Shown here one piece after another: positions 21,085 to 33,403 of a DNA stretch of 64,000 nucleotides. Location: NCBI GenBank assembly GCA_037893245.1, contig JBAIAA010000605.1, positions 2,174,501 through 2,238,500 of the forward strand, written 5' to 3'. This DNA is from Crossaster papposus. Its lineage: Eukaryota > Echinodermata > Asteroidea > Velatida > Solasteridae. Position 1 is the first letter of the stretch. Each line of letters begins with the position of its first letter. Under the pieces are notes generated by a model that had not been told where the DNA came from, made no database searches, and worked only from the letters and a program-made list of their open reading frames with translations. The position numbers were made by a program, and so were the translations under genes.

Positions 21085-21240
21085 TCAGCCAATCAAAGGC
21101 TACGGTTTGTAACTGCGGGAATACTGACCAATTACTAGCCACTGACGTGAATGACGTACTCACTTAAATAACCAATCAGAGAGAATGAGAGATATACATC
21201 GTCTGCCTCAACCCATTCCTTTCTGTAAACTATACAAAGT
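21085..21240 (+). promoter_or_regulatory. Putative promoter of PAN-fibrinogen gene copy 1
   Basis: CCAAT boxes at 21089, 21128 and 21172, two TGACGT half-sites 3 bp apart (21143 and 21152) and a TATA-like TATACAAA at 21231 lie 250-400 bp before the ATG. The arrangement is kept before copies 2 and 3. No start site has been measured; the call is by motif and conservation. Confidence 0.45.
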
Positions 21241-21487
21241 TCAACCATCGCCAGGCCTCGGTATCATAGGAGCATCCTAGCATTTTGTGTAGAGAGGACA
21301 GCAGCCGAAAGCAGTACGACTGGACTTTTAGTCGTTGAACAATCATTGCGGGTAGTTCAATCAGACAAGACAGAACGCTAGATTTTCTTGCCCGATTTCA
21401 ACTATACTTGGCGCACATTATACAAAAACAAATAAAACAAACTGAGATCGACGTTAAGTCATCTGATTTTAGCGAATCCTTTAAGTA

Positions 21488-22534
21488 ATGGAAGCAATGG
21501 TGAAACCGACCCTTACTGGGTTGCAACTATTTCACATAATATTCATCATAAGTCAGGGAGCTACTTCGTCTGTCTCTGGATGTGAAACTTCTTATGCAGG
21601 GAAACATGCGTTTTATGCCGCAGAAAATCGCGCCCTAAAAGGGTTTGCGTTTGCAACCAAAATTGTACGATCTCGTGTCATCTGCGGACGTGAATGCAGC
21701 ATGGATCAACATTGCAAATCTTTTAACTTTAATGTCTGCAGTAAAATGTGCGAGTTAAACCTTGCCATAAGACGGCAGCATCTCGACTACTTCAATGCAA
21801 CTCAAGGGAGCGTGTACTTTAATGCAGATGAGAACACACCTCGCTACTCACTGGCTGATAGTTCCTTGAATCGCTACAGAAGTTGCAAGATGCTCTTAGA
21901 TTCTGGTTATCGTTCAAGCGGTATCTACATAATCTACCCAGAGGGATTCTGCAATGGCGGTCTTCGTGTCTACTGTGACATGGAAACTGACGGCGGGGGA
22001 TGGATCGTGTTTCAGAGGCGACAAGATGGCAGCGTGGACTTCTACCGTAAGTGGGCCGACTACCAGTCTGGCTTTGGAAATCTGTCCGGTGAGTTCTGGT
22101 TGGGAAATGACAACTTGGTGACTCTGACGTCTGATGATTCACGTGGATCATGGGAACTACGAGTTGACTTAGAGGACTGGGAGAACAACACGGCATGGGC
22201 AAAGTACTCAGATTTCCAATTATCCTCGGGTGAGTACAGTCTGAACTATGACCAATACGATTCAAGCAGCACCGCCGGTGACTCTATTGGGGAACACAGA
22301 GGGCGTCCCTTTACGACAAAGGATCGTGACAATGATAATAGACCAGACATTAATTGTGCACAAGTGTACTCTGGAGCCTGGTGGTTTAATGGGTGCTATA
22401 AGTCTCACTTGAATGCTGGATATTACCCAGATGAGAATGCCGGTGGTGAAAAGGGCATACAATGGCGTACATGGAGATCGCAATATTATTCTATAAAAGC
22501 ATGTAGCATGAAAATGCGTGAAATTGGACCTTGA
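21488..22534 (+). CDS. Secreted PAN/apple plus fibrinogen-related domain protein, copy 1 (intact)
   Basis: 348 residues in one exon. Residues 1-29 look like a signal peptide with a hydrophobic FHIIFII core. A PAN/apple-like domain spans about 31-112, with CGREC, CKSFNF and MCELN cysteines. A fibrinogen-related domain runs from about 130 to the end. It shows [17 protein letters not shown], the calcium-site-like DRDNDN (279-284), NCAQVYSGAWWFNGC, and the C-terminal MKMR. Cysteine pairs 133/163 and 290/303 match the usual disulfides. Such proteins are ficolin- or FREP-like lectins that bind acetylated sugars or microbes, or extracellular ligands; a role in immunity is an inference. The ATG chosen has the full signal peptide after it. 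Copies 2 and 3 are frameshifted, so this is the only intact gene of the three. Confidence 0.9.
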   Translation: MEAMVKPTLTGLQLFHIIFIISQGATSSVSGCETSYAGKHAFYAAENRALKGFAFATKIVRSRVICGRECSMDQHCKSFNFNVCSKMCELNLAIRRQHLDYFNATQGSVYFNADENTPRYSLADSSLNRYRSCKMLLDSGYRSSGIYIIYPEGFCNGGLRVYCDMETDGGGWIVFQRRQDGSVDFYRKWADYQSGFGNLSGEFWLGNDNLVTLTSDDSRGSWELRVDLEDWENNTAWAKYSDFQLSSGEYSLNYDQYDSSSTAGDSIGEHRGRPFTTKDRDNDNRPDINCAQVYSGAWWFNGCYKSHLNAGYYPDENAGGEKGIQWRTWRSQYYSIKACSMKMREIGP

Positions 22535-22567
22535 ACGCCGCATCCTAGAATATTATATTTTATATTA

Positions 22568-23384
22568 TATAGATTTTCCCGGCCAACTTTAAACAAAAAA
22601 TCATTCAAATTAACACCAAGCTCATTCAATTTCGTTTCAAAATGAATTCTCCGTTGCACAGCATTCAACGACACATGAAGTAATTATATTTCAGCAGTTA
22701 GCATTCATTGGCCATTCACTGGCAATTAGCATTCACTGTGTTCAGCAAATGCATACACGTTTGTTTATGGTGTAAATCGAGGAGTTTCTTTTGTTCCTCT
22801 CGATAATTTCCTTTGTTTGTACTCTCATTGGTTTTGTACACGAATCTCAATCGTGGACGTCCTCGATTCTAACCCTAACCCCAATTCACCTTCGTGTCGC
22901 TAGGCATGTGTCCTCAATTTACACCATAAACAAACGCAACTTGTTGGCCACTTCTAAACTATTTTCAGAAGCTAAACATCATTTGCGCGTGTAATATATA
23001 AACATGAATGATAAATCGCTAGATTTTGTCGATCAATACTCTGAAGATCTTAGTGTTTGAACGCGTTCAATTCAAATTCACGAACTCTCACATTCATTTT
23101 TGTCCCGACAAATTACAAGCTTTTTCCGAACCAATGTAGTCATTTATCATTCAATTTCAAAGTTAATTCACTCTAATTAAACATTGGATCGAGAATATTC
23201 GTCATTACAGACCAAATTCGTCTAAGCTTTGGCTCAGACGAATTTTGATCTGTAACGACGAATATGTTCTACCTGGCGTTTAAAAAGTTGAAACGTTGAA
23301 ATTAAATGATAAATTACTTAATTGGTTTGGTAAAAGCATGTGAAATTGTTGAAAATGGTTTAAAATAGCCGGGAAAACCTATAT
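22568..23384. mobile_element. Inverted-repeat element with TATAGRTTTTCCCGGC ends
   Basis: Begins TATAGATTTTCCCGGC and ends GCCGGGAAAACCTATA. It starts 34 bp after the gene's stop codon, so the 3' UTR and polyadenylation region probably lie within it. The interior repeats CATTCA and AAATTCACGAA words. Counterparts are at 33404-34548 and 59735-60561. Confidence 0.6.
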
Positions 23385-24449
23385 AATAATAATAACCTTC
23401 AAAAGAAAGGTTTTTTTTCTGGCTGTTAACAACTATTGTCAATTTGTAGTCAAAATGTGTACGATACTAAATGAACGTGACTCGTTTTGGACTTGCAAGC
23501 CGAGCAGAACGTTAGATCATTGGACACGTGCAGCACTTAAAATTAATCCATGATTTCAGCTCTGAAGACAATAGGCCTATAATAAAGATGTTTTTACCCC
23601 ACATATTCTCTTGTTTAAAATAAATATTATCATATGAAAGAAATGCAACATTGTATACGTGGCCTTTCGAGGTATGTTTACCATATACACAAATATTGAA
23701 TTTACATTACACCGACGCCAATTCCATCGTATGAATACTTTCAGAAACATTTCAAAGAATATGATACCCTTGAATTAATTAATTTGTTATAACCAGTCAA
23801 AATAAAAATTAATAGTGAGAATTCAGCGATTTTTCGATTATGGATTAAGTAATAATAAAAAATAGTAATAATATAATCATGCATTGATTTAACTCTATCA
23901 TTTCCTTCTCACCTTTTCAACGTTATTTTTGAAAAACAGTAATAAAAAACACACACAAACGAAATTAGAAATGAACAAACAAAATCAAATGTAATTGTTG
24001 AGTCAGTTTGATTTCAGTATCAATTATTCTTAGTTAAATTCCACAACAATTTAATGTTGCACAAAAGCCGTCACTTAAAATGTGGAGAAGTGTTGTTTCT
24101 GTTTCTCCTCTTAACAACAGTTGTTACTGTTGCGTAAACTAATATTACACACATTTAGAGAATCAAGACAATTTTTATTTTACATATTAAATTAGTCGAT
24201 ATAATTATTTATAATTTCCGAATTTACTGCAAAAACACGAAAATCAGCCTTCGACTATTAATTCGTCGTCTTAGCAGTGAGTTGAAACTGTCACCCGTTA
24301 TTCATTGAATTTATTGTCGCAACAACTCCTGGCACAGGTTGTTTTCTTTCTAATTTGGCGGGGGACGAATTATTTTTTCAAAAATAAAGTCTAAAACCAG
24401 TGGCCGAACTAAAGTTTCAGTGATGGTATTGAGCGAACGAGTAACTTAA

Positions 24450-24782
24450 AGGTAGGATACATCATTTGCGGATATCGAAACTTTTTACTACCGAATTATT
24501 AGGAAATATCTTACTTATTTGAAAGGAAATAATGATAGTAGGCATCCAGCAAAATGATTGCGCTAGATATATATAACGGCGATCGTGAAAAAGACCCAAG
24601 AACAACATAAGAACCACTGCCCGACGCCGGTTGAAAACGAACGCCGTTTGTCTTGCTTTCCTGGGCATCCATGATTGTAAAACTTCAAACAGGTCCATTA
24701 AACGATATTTACTATAAAATACAACCCCCCAAATCCACCCATTGGTAATAATTCAAGCAATTACCAATGGTGTATTCTACCT
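24450..24782. mobile_element. TTAA-flanked MITE, copy M1
   Basis: 333 bp flanked by TTAA (24446-24449 and 24783-24786). The ends are AGGTAGGATAC and its inverse GTATTCTACCT, with a conserved inner ACCATTG/CAATGGT. TTAA duplication is typical of piggyBac, Kolobok and ISL2EU superfamilies. No transposase frame. Other members are at 31477, 54944, 61600 and 50307, and partial ones at 25728, 62922 and 53838. Confidence 0.8.
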
Positions 24783-25727
24783 TTAACTTTTTTTACTTTT
24801 TCATTGGTGCCATTTTTGTTGGCAGCTAAAATTACCTGTTTGTAATGTACTTACATTATAAGGCAGTCTGTGAATTTTCATTAGCACATGACCTGCTATT
24901 TCCAAGAAATAAAAAGGGAAATTTGGAGCCCGATCGACGTGATACGTGTGCGGCAATGGGATCATTTATCTTGGTGCCTTGTACCCTGACTCGTTTATGT
25001 TTAAAATAACACGAGCCCTTCGAAGCACCAGTCTATATAGCTGAGCCTTATCCCAATCCGGACGGAGAACGCGAAAAATACGTCCATTTACATTTTTTTT
25101 CATTTACTTCATTTTTCCACAAAACAAACAATGACATTAACACAGAAATGCACATGAACATTAGCAAAACAGACTGTGCATTTATTTTGTCCAGGTCCGG
25201 CTGAGTCTGTACAAACGAGAGCCGATTGTACACGTACATGTAAATATTAAACTAATCTAAAAAGCATGAGAATTTGGGACTTGGTCAAAAAGGTGATCAC
25301 GTAAAGAAAGAAGGAAGTATTTTGGAGAGGGTTCTATAGGCAGCGATTTTTGGAGGTCACGCAGAAGTGAAATAAAGAATCTGGGGGAAAGGGTAAATAA
25401 AGAAGATTTCACACAGTTAGTTCGGCAATAGTGAAGTTTAAAGAGCAAAGTGTCCGTCTTCTTTGTGTTTGGCTGTGGAAGAAAATGTAGCTGGATGATA
25501 GTATGTTTATATAGAGACATTTGATGACAAAAGAAATACTTAAGTAGATCTGTCTATTATAAAGAGGGGAAAGTTTAAGTTTAGATAAGCGTTCTTCATA
25601 CTATGGGAGGAGGCGTGGCAACATTCAGTTGTAAGTAAGGCACGATTTCATGAAGCGCCGTTGAATTGTCTCAATACATTAAAAATTGTCTTTCTGATGA
25701 TGTAACCAAACTAGTGGTCCATATATT

Positions 25728-25857
25728 CCACGATTGTAAAACTTTGGACAGATCAGTTAAACGATATTTACTATAAAGTACAACCCAACAAAACCACTCA
25801 TTTATGATAATTCAAGCACTTACCAATGGTGTATACTACTGTACCTTTAATGGCAAT
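25728..25857. mobile_element. Partial TTAA-MITE relic
   Basis: Right half only (ATTGTAAAACTTTGGACAG to ACCAATGGTGTATACTAC). The same truncated copy lies at 62922-63043 in block 3, so it predates the duplication. Confidence 0.6.
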
Positions 25858-26271
25858 GTATACACACGTTTTGCGCGTCACATAAATGACATACAGTACC
25901 AATGCATAAATGTGGTTTCTTACACGTCCACAAAGGGAGAACACTTTGAGGCTGAAAGTTTCGATCGACTACACTGCGAAACAGCTTGAATACAAAGTGA
26001 TTTGCATGTTTTCATAAAACACAAGTGACTTTTGTGCTTCCCGCGCAAAGACAATTTGTAGCAAGTTTTCTCCTGTGGGCTTCGAGCAGAGAAGACCAAC
26101 ATAAATTGGGTCTGAAATTCTCTCAATTTTCTACTCCGAATATAAACCACATAAACCACGTGGGAGAGTAACCTTCATAGAGTAATGTTGTAATTTGTTT
26201 CATATTTTTGTAAGATATTGTGTCATTTTCGCGACCGTCTATTTCATTATTATATTGTCAGATTGTAATAG

Positions 26272-26752
26272 CTATAGGTTTTCCCGGTCTATTTCGGCAA
26301 ACGAGCAGCCAATTTAACCACTGCGTCATACTATTTCGCGCGAAATCAAATGCTGCTGAAAATGGTCATTCTGTTTCGTGTTATGACTAGGCAATTGTAC
26401 TGTTGTGTCATTTGATTTAACAAAATAACTGTTAATTTAACAATTCCACAAAACAGCTTTCAAATTCGCAGGAGCATTTTCAAGGCTTGTGTTCGGTCAT
26501 TCATATAACAAATCTCAGCAAAAATCTCTATAGTCGAACCACCTTTGCTAAATTGAATAATTGTGCGTCGTTAAAAAGGACGACGATATGCTAAATTGAA
26601 CAAATTGCTAAAGAAATTTGAATGCCTCAACATTAAAATGAATGCCCTAATTCTGGAACACCGCAAAAATGGAAAGTCAAAATTTTATTTCGAACGCACG
26701 AACATTTAATCGGCTGCTCATTTGCCGAAATTGACCGGAAAAACCTCTATAG
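26272..26752. mobile_element. MITE with ~35-bp terminal inverted repeats
   Basis: The left end CTATAGGTTTTCCCGGTC, TATTTCGGCAAACGAGCAGCC is mirrored at the right by GGCTGCTCATTTGCCGAAAT, TGACCGGAAAAACCTCTATAG. There is no coding frame. The counterpart at 63465-63980 shows it was in place before duplication. Confidence 0.78.
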
Positions 26753-26789
26753 CGTACGTACATGTAAAGTGCAGCTAGCCATGTGTTGA

Positions 26790-28473
26790 CATTTAACCTT
26801 CATGTTGTATTGCTGTGGCATATTTGATTGTACTACGCCTTAATAATACTGTGCATTTAATATAATAAGTGTTGCCTCGTAGAAATATATTCAGGAGATC
26901 GTCGTCATTATAGAATGAAGTCTATGTTTTATTGCATATTTTGTTGAATGCTCGTCTGCTTTAATTAGAGGACCGTTCCTCCTTTCCCATTAATTGACGT
27001 GGGTGTGGTCTGCTACAAAATGGCGTCGTCGACAGGATGGAACATTAATATTTCTTTGATGACGTACTTTTATCCGGATATGTTTTGTGCCGGACTTTAG
27101 ATGTTCTCCTATACACGAGAACTGCATACGCGTTCGCTTCCGCGCAATTATTGTCGCGAAATATTGATATGATTCGTACCTATACCAAGCATTGAAGGGA
27201 CTTCATCGACAAATTTCGGTTACATTATTTGTTGCGTAATTTTCATTGTATAATTCTAGTGATAGAATTGTGTTTAATGATATTTGACCAGCTTGTATAT
27301 CTAAGCTAGATGTAGATCTGTTCAGTTTTTAGGCGGTTGTGCCTCATATGAATCTGTTGAAGATTATTATCAAATTATTATCAATTATTTTAGAGCCAGT
27401 TGTTTAGGCCTGTGCTTAAGTTGGATTGAGTGTTTTTGTGCTAAGTATTGTTGTTACACACACGTTAATGTAACTCTAGGTTTTTAGCTAACTGTATTTT
27501 GCACTGTAATTCACACCAGTGTGAAAGATATTTTATCAATGATTTCATTGTCTTGGCATATTATTGTGTAACATTTAAATATTTGTAAGACTGTGTGAGT
27601 TGGAGATTTTTGAATTGCAATTGTACTTTTGTCTACAGTGACATGTGGTTAGACATAATAATTGTTGATTGTGTGCAGACTAGATGCCAGACAAACTGTG
27701 GATGAGTGTTTTCTTTTTGTTCCTCTTGATAATAAAAGGTTTGTTATTATTGCCTAAAAAATATTACAAACATTAGAGAATCAAGACAATTTTGAATTTA
27801 CATATTAAATGTGTCGATATCATTAGTTATAATTCCCGAATTTACTGCAATAAAACAAAAACGGTTTTCGACTATTATTCGTCGTTTTAGCAACAAGTTG
27901 AAACTGTAACCCGTTTTACATTGATTTTATTGTCGCAACAAATCCTGGCACATGTTGTTTACTTTGTAACTTGGCGGGGGACGAATTATTTCTTTCCAAA
28001 CGACCTTCCAATGAATGGATTGTTGAGCGCCACCTATAATACCTTTAATAATACGTACGTATTTATAGGTATATAATACAATTATATTTTGCTTTTCTTC
28101 TGATTCGTGGCTTTAAAGTTGTAAAGTCAGAAATCTCGTAGCGTACATGTACACCCCATTAGGATGTTGTTTGGGAAAAGCAAGTATCAAATGGTAGCCA
28201 CTTGTCAGTTTCGACATCACACATAATTTAGAGCGTGTCGTCGTCCTTTGATGAGCGCTTAACGTAAAGTTAATGAAATAAAAAAAAATATATATAAAAC
28301 AAACCTACTAGATAATGGGAAGAGGTACCAACAACATTTCTTGCTGTTATGCACATTGTACTTTTGCTTGTATATACAATGTATTGCAATAGAAACAATA
28401 GTTCCAATGACCGATGACGTTGATTAAACTGAGTGACGAGAACCAAGGTGGGTTTGTTTGGTTTCGTTTTTTA
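26790..28473. other. Spacer with dispersed-repeat pieces
   Basis: 26891-26940 repeats 20123-20170. 27760-28030 matches 24150-24400 (ACTAATATT...GGCGGGGGACGAATTATT). A GC-richer patch with ATGGCGTCGTCGACAGG near 27020 looks promoter- or exon-like but no gene is supported. Confidence 0.45.
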
Positions 28474-28532
28474 GGGGGGGGGGGGGGGGGGGGGGGGCTT
28501 AAGCCCCCCTAGGCGCCCCCCCCCCCCCCCCC
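28474..28532. repeat. G24 run followed by C17 run (potential long hairpin)
   Basis: G24 at 28474-28497, a 18-base spacer containing CTTAAG, then C17 at 28516-28532. The arms can pair, and the G strand could also form a quadruplex. Run lengths in assemblies are unreliable. Confidence 0.8.
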
Positions 28533-30451
28533 ATCCCGATATAAACGCGCCTGCGTCAACGTCAATAAATCTTAATGATGAGCTCTGGGAGGTGAATTTG
28601 TCTCCTAATTTCTGATTGGTTGTAACAAAGTCTAAACAATAATTGTGTTCGCGCATTTCTGAGATATAACTTACATACAGTTTCGATAGAGGTCATGCGC
28701 CCTTAAACACCCCTATAATAATGTAATACTCCCTCAATTGCACATGACCCCAAGATTTTGCCCCTACCTATAAAGATATAGAAATCTGCCTTAGCCTTGA
28801 ATGAGATCAAGACAGACACACGTACAACATAATGTAGTTACAGGGCAGCACACGGTGGTCACTAGTACCTGGTCGTTGGGACCAGTTGTAACCACAAAAC
28901 AGATAGAAGGACTGGTTTCAAGACTAACAAAACAACAAGCTACTAGTTAAATGGTATAACGCCCTAAAATATCTTGCACGTCCACAAGAGGCGAACATTT
29001 TACGGCTGGAATCACGACTATAACCAAACAGTTCGAGTATATTTGGTGTCGCAAAAGTGGACCCCGAAGCTCGTTATACACAAGAATACTGCACAAAACG
29101 CTCAGTTTTTTTTAAGGATGGTTGTGTGGATGTTTTTATCCTACTTTTGATTGTTCTCACAGATTAACATAATCTCGTTCAAAACGCGTTTTGTAGCTCA
29201 CTTGGGCGCTTCCAGTATGTAATTTCCTTTAAGGTTTGTGGTGACACTATGTGGAAAGTCTTAAGTTGTGAAGGTTTTGAAAAGAACCTGTTCGCACTGG
29301 ACCTAAGTGCCCATTATGGGCACGTGCCCATAATGGCACGTGTACGTGCCCAAAATTAGTGAAGGAACGCACCCGTGGTGGCGAGGCTGTAATTATCCTA
29401 AAGACTGCACTGCACCTATTGACACGTAGTAAATTAATTAATGTGGCGAGGCATCATAAAGATCGTTGCCGTTCCGCCCTCGTCAAAACAAAAGAGAGGT
29501 CACGTGCGCTTGAACGCATTGTGTTGAACGGCTGTGGATGACGACCACGCAACGAGTATCGGATACATCGGATAATCGGTGGTTCGCTAAAAGTAGGCAT
29601 ATTAATTTGGATTTTAAGTTATATACCAAGAACAAAATTGAACATAAAAAGAAGCTGTAAACAAGTGTAAATAAATGCAGAGTTTTAACTTTCAGTGGAG
29701 TTTCAAATGGTAACTTGATCAGACAAAACCCTTCAGTACTCAATACACGCCACTTTTGTGATTTGTAAATCCATTCCCATATTGAATGTGAGACGGCAAC
29801 GATAAAATTTAGTCCGAAATTCCCCCCCAAAAGTGGCGTCTGGATATTGGGAACAAAATCGGCCGAGTACGTGTTCGTCCCTAATCTGAGTGCGCCACGT
29901 CAGAGATTATCAAAAGCAAAAGCAACTTAACACTTAAAAACAAAACTTAGAGGATATGAAACCATCTCAAATCAAAGAATTAGTCTATTTCAAAGATTAT
30001 TATTGATAATTAGAAGTTAAAGAAAATATGTACAATATTTATGTATAGGTAGAAACCTAACAATAACATAATGACAAGCCTACACTTTACGTCGCATGGT
30101 TTCCTTGACAACAATATCACTATGCAACCACCATTGTTTTAGGTGGCCCTATATTTGTGCCTTTATTAGCTTTTCAGGTAGTTGATCCCATTGGCGCTAG
30201 AATTCCGTCTCCATGACAATTTGCCGTCTTTAACTAAGTTCCCACAGTCATCACTTGGCGATGGGCCAAGAAGTTTCCCGCACAAAGCATCGGTTGAAGT
30301 GTTGTGTACGGCTGTTTACTGTGCAAGTAGTGGGCCTGATTCTGAAACATAGTGGCGCTGGGCGGCTCTTTAATGTTCCTACATGGATGTCTGCAAGCAC
30401 AGCCAACTTCCTTTAATTACTTCTTGTCGACTGGTAAAATAATTTGAGCTC

Positions 30452-30455
<4 letters not shown>
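28533..30455. other. Spacer, no gene supported
   Basis: Contains a decayed copy (28978-29050) of the CACGTCCACAA...GCGAA segment of 25920-25990, and the palindrome at 29307. Open frames near 29359-29541 and 29483-29830 have no recognisable features. Confidence 0.4.
29307..29339. repeat. 33-bp palindromic cluster GTGCCCATTATGGGCAC
   Basis: GTGCCCATTATGGGCAC is followed at once by GTGCCCATAATGGCAC (sharing GTGC), making nested inverted repeats centred on CACGTG. Further CGTGCCC words follow to 29352. Confidence 0.75.

Positions 30456-30488
<33 letters not shown>
30456..30488. repeat. (AT)n microsatellite
   Basis: About 16 AT dinucleotides without interruption. Confidence 0.95.
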
Positions 30489-30489
<1 letters not shown>

Positions 30490-31476
30490 ACCCTATTTTT
30501 ATTTTATTTATACCTTTCCTACTTGATTTTTCAACATTGACCATACAGTTTCACACAATGTCGCCATGTAAATGTTTGTCACCATCGTTTTAACTCCCAA
30601 ATTAATGATTACTTGCCTTTCTATAATTATATAATAAATACTTATTCTAGAAATTCTTATAAACATTAAACAAAGAATGTTCACAATGTCATGTGCCAGG
30701 AACACCGTGGAGGAAAGATAAAGCCACCGTTTATTATTCGTTTAGAGGCCTGCTACAGTGTCGGAAAAAAACACTAACTATCTACACCATCTGAATTCAC
30801 TGATTGCTTTAATTTAGCAACTTAGAGAGGGAACTTCTGTACTCGAAGCTGTGCAACACAAACAAAATACCTCTCAATCTCATTAGATTTAATATCGTGG
30901 ACAGTTCGTGTTGTCAGTTTTAAAGCTATATGATAATAACGTAAAGACTCCTCTTAATCCTAGACGACTTTATCTCTGCCTTTATCATTCAAGTTTTGCG
31001 AATGGAATCAAAGAGCGTGAAATTAATATAAACGCATATGCTATCTCCCGATTGCCCGTGCCTTTATGTGGCCTTGCATGACGACAAATAATTAAAACAA
31101 ATTAAAGGTAGGATACACCATTAGTTGATCCGCAACTAAAAAAGGGATGTCGGTATATTTGACGTCGTATTTTCAAATAAAGAAGAGCATAAATATCAAA
31201 ACAAAAACTGTAGTTTCTCCATCACTCAAGGTAAACTACTAAACCTATTTCATTTAAATTTCGAGGATTAGACTTGCCGAAAACAGCCTGAATATTGTTT
31301 GCGATCCGGAACTAGGAAAACGTCTGTAATGTGGCCAAAATGCAACCCAAAGCCGGGGTTTAGAAAACGGCCCTTGGAAAACCCATGATATTACTACATA
31401 TAATTCCCTGCACGTGATCGAGTCTCGGCCAATCAGAAGCCTTCAACTCTCCTAGGTATTTATTAAAACAAATTAA

Positions 31477-31853
31477 AGGTAGGATACACCATTTGCAGAT
31501 ATCGAAAATATTTTAAACCAAATTATTAAGAATTATCTTACTCATCTGAAAGTAAATAATGATTCAAGGCATCCAGCAAAATGATTGCGCTTGATATCCT
31601 GTAATTATTCTGAAAAATAGAATTTTATATAAAAAAAATCGCGATCGCCCAACGGCTATCGAGAAAAAACACAAACAACATAAGAATAACTGCTCTACGC
31701 CGGTTGAAAACAAACGCTGTTTTTGTGCTTTTCTCGCCATCCATGATTGTAAAACTTCGGACAGGTTAGTTAAACGATATTTACTATAAAATACAACCCC
31801 CACATCTATCCATTCATGACAATTCAAGCAATTACCAATGGTGTATCCTACCT
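31477..31853. mobile_element. TTAA-flanked MITE, copy M2, inserted upstream of gene copy 2
   Basis: 377 bp with AGGTAGGATACACCATT ends. The left flank is TTAA (31473-31476), the right TCAA (31854-31857, one change). Blocks 1 and 3 lack it at this point. A further copy of the left end (AATTAAAGGTAGGATACACC) lies at 31099-31118, so the flank itself appears partly duplicated or a second element began there. Confidence 0.78.
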
Positions 31854-31929
31854 TCAAGAGTGCACCTCAGCTCTTAACGTTTATCCAGAATCTCACAGAC
31901 CGATGAGGTTATCAGCTTACGATAAAACA

Positions 31930-32075
31930 TCAGCCAATCAAAGGCTACGGTTTGTAACTGCGGGAAATACTGACCAATTACTAGCCACTAACGTGAATGA
32001 CGTACTCACTTAGATAACCAATCAGAGAGAATGAGAGATACACGTCGTCTGCCTCAACCCATTCCTTTTTGTATA
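31930..32075 (+). promoter_or_regulatory. Putative promoter of gene copy 2
   Basis: The same CCAAT and GACGT arrangement as before copy 1 (CAGCCAATCAAAG, GACCAATTACT, CGTGAATGACGTAC, ACCAATCAGAG). The first TGACGT half-site is changed to TAACGT. Confidence 0.4.
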
Positions 32076-32331
32076 TTATACCAAGTCCAACCCTCGCCAG
32101 GCCTCTGTATCACAGGAGCATCTAGCATTTTGTATAGAGAGGACAGCAGCCGAAAGCAGTACGGCTTGGCTTTTAGTCGTTGAACAACCATTGCGGGTAG
32201 TTCAATCAGAACCGACAAATCGCTAGATTTTCTTCCCGTGATTTCAACTACTTGGCGCACAATATACAAAAACAAATAAAACGAACTGAGATCGACGTTA
32301 AGTCATCTGATTTTAGCGAACTCTTTAAGTA

Positions 32332-33369
32332 ATGGAAGCAATGGCGAAACCGACCTTTACTGGGTTGCAACTATTTCACATAATATTCATCATATGTCGG
32401 GGAGCTACTTCGTCTGTCTCTGGATGTGAAACTTCTGTTGCAGGGAAACATGCGTTTTATGCCGCAGAAAATCGCGCCCTGAAAGGGTTTGCGTTTGCAA
32501 CCAAAATTGTACGATCTCGTGTCATCTGCGGACGTGAATGCAGCATGGATCAACATTGCAAATCTTTTAACTTTAATGACTGCAGTAAAATGTGCGAGTT
32601 AAACCTTGCCTTAAGACGGCAGCATCTCGACTACTTCAATGCAACTCAAGGGAGTGTGTACTTTGATGCAGATGAGGACACACTCACTGGCTGATAGTTC
32701 CTTGAATCGTTACAGAAGTTGCAAGATGCTCTTAGATTCTGGTTATCGTTCTAGCGGTATCTACACAATCTACCCAGAGGGATTCGGCGATGACGGTCTT
32801 CGTGTCTACTGTGACATGGAAACTGACGGCGGGGGATGGATCGTGTTTCAGAGGCGACAAGATGGCAGCGTGGACTTCTACCGTAACTGGGCCGACTACC
32901 AGTCTGGCTTTGGAAATCTATCCGGTGAGTTCTGGTTGGGAAATGACAACTTGGTGACTCTGACGTCTGATGATTCACGTGGATCATGGGAGCTACGAGT
33001 TGACTTAGAGGACTGGGACGGTAACACGGCATGGGCAAAGTACTCAGATTTCCACATAAATTATCACCGGGTGAGTACAATCTGATTTATGACCAATACG
33101 ATGCAAGCAGCACTGCCGGTAACTCTCTTGGCGGGTATCACAGAGAGCGTCCCTTTACGACAAAGGATCGTGACAATGATAATGCACCAGAAAGGAATTG
33201 CGCACATGTGTACACAGGAGCCTGGTGGTTTAATCAGTGTTATTGGTCTCACTTGAATGGTGAATATTATCCAGATGAGAATGCCGGTGATATGAAGGGC
33301 GTACAATGGGGATTGGGTTATTATTCTATAAAGACATGTAGCATGAAAATGCGTGAAATTGGACCTTGA
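32332..33369 (+). pseudogene. PAN/fibrinogen gene copy 2 with two frameshifts
   Basis: The start, signal peptide and PAN domain are intact (32332 to about 32680). An 8-bp deletion near 32682, between short CTC/CAC repeats, then shifts the frame. The fibrinogen domain continues in another frame to about 33055, where a net 5-bp insertion (ACATAAATTATCACC in place of AATTATCCTC) shifts it back. The net change is -3 bp, so the end of the domain (GAWWFNQC, MKMR) is again in the original frame. As read, the product would stop just after the PAN domain. Sequencing or assembly error is possible, since the rest is well preserved. Confidence 0.85.
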
Positions 33370-33403
33370 ACGCCGTACCCTATAATATTATATTGTACAT
33401 TAT

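Larger units (their letters stand above)
20780..26790. repeat. Segmental duplication block 1 (PAN-fibrinogen gene block)
   Basis: Collinear with 57595-64000 and, over its first half, with 30880-35290. All three share the upstream promoter region, the gene and about 1.9 kb of 3' flank. Blocks 1 and 3 also share the later segments (25000-26790 with 62190-64000), including their inserted MITEs, so those insertions predate this duplication. Confidence 0.87.

Noticed and set aside
24462-24698. Minus-strand frame recurring in the TTAA-MITEs (VLQSWMPRKARQTAFVF)
   Set aside because: It recurs only because the MITE recurs, has no domain, and its ends vary between copies.
25804-25989. Small conserved frame in blocks 1 and 3 (also 63022-63294)
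   Set aside because: It overlaps a MITE relic and its frame differs in length and start between copies. Conservation is explained by the duplication.
29359-29541. 60-residue plus-strand frame (TRGGEAVIILKTALHLL)
   Set aside because: Short, no family match, and overlapped by an equally open minus-strand frame.
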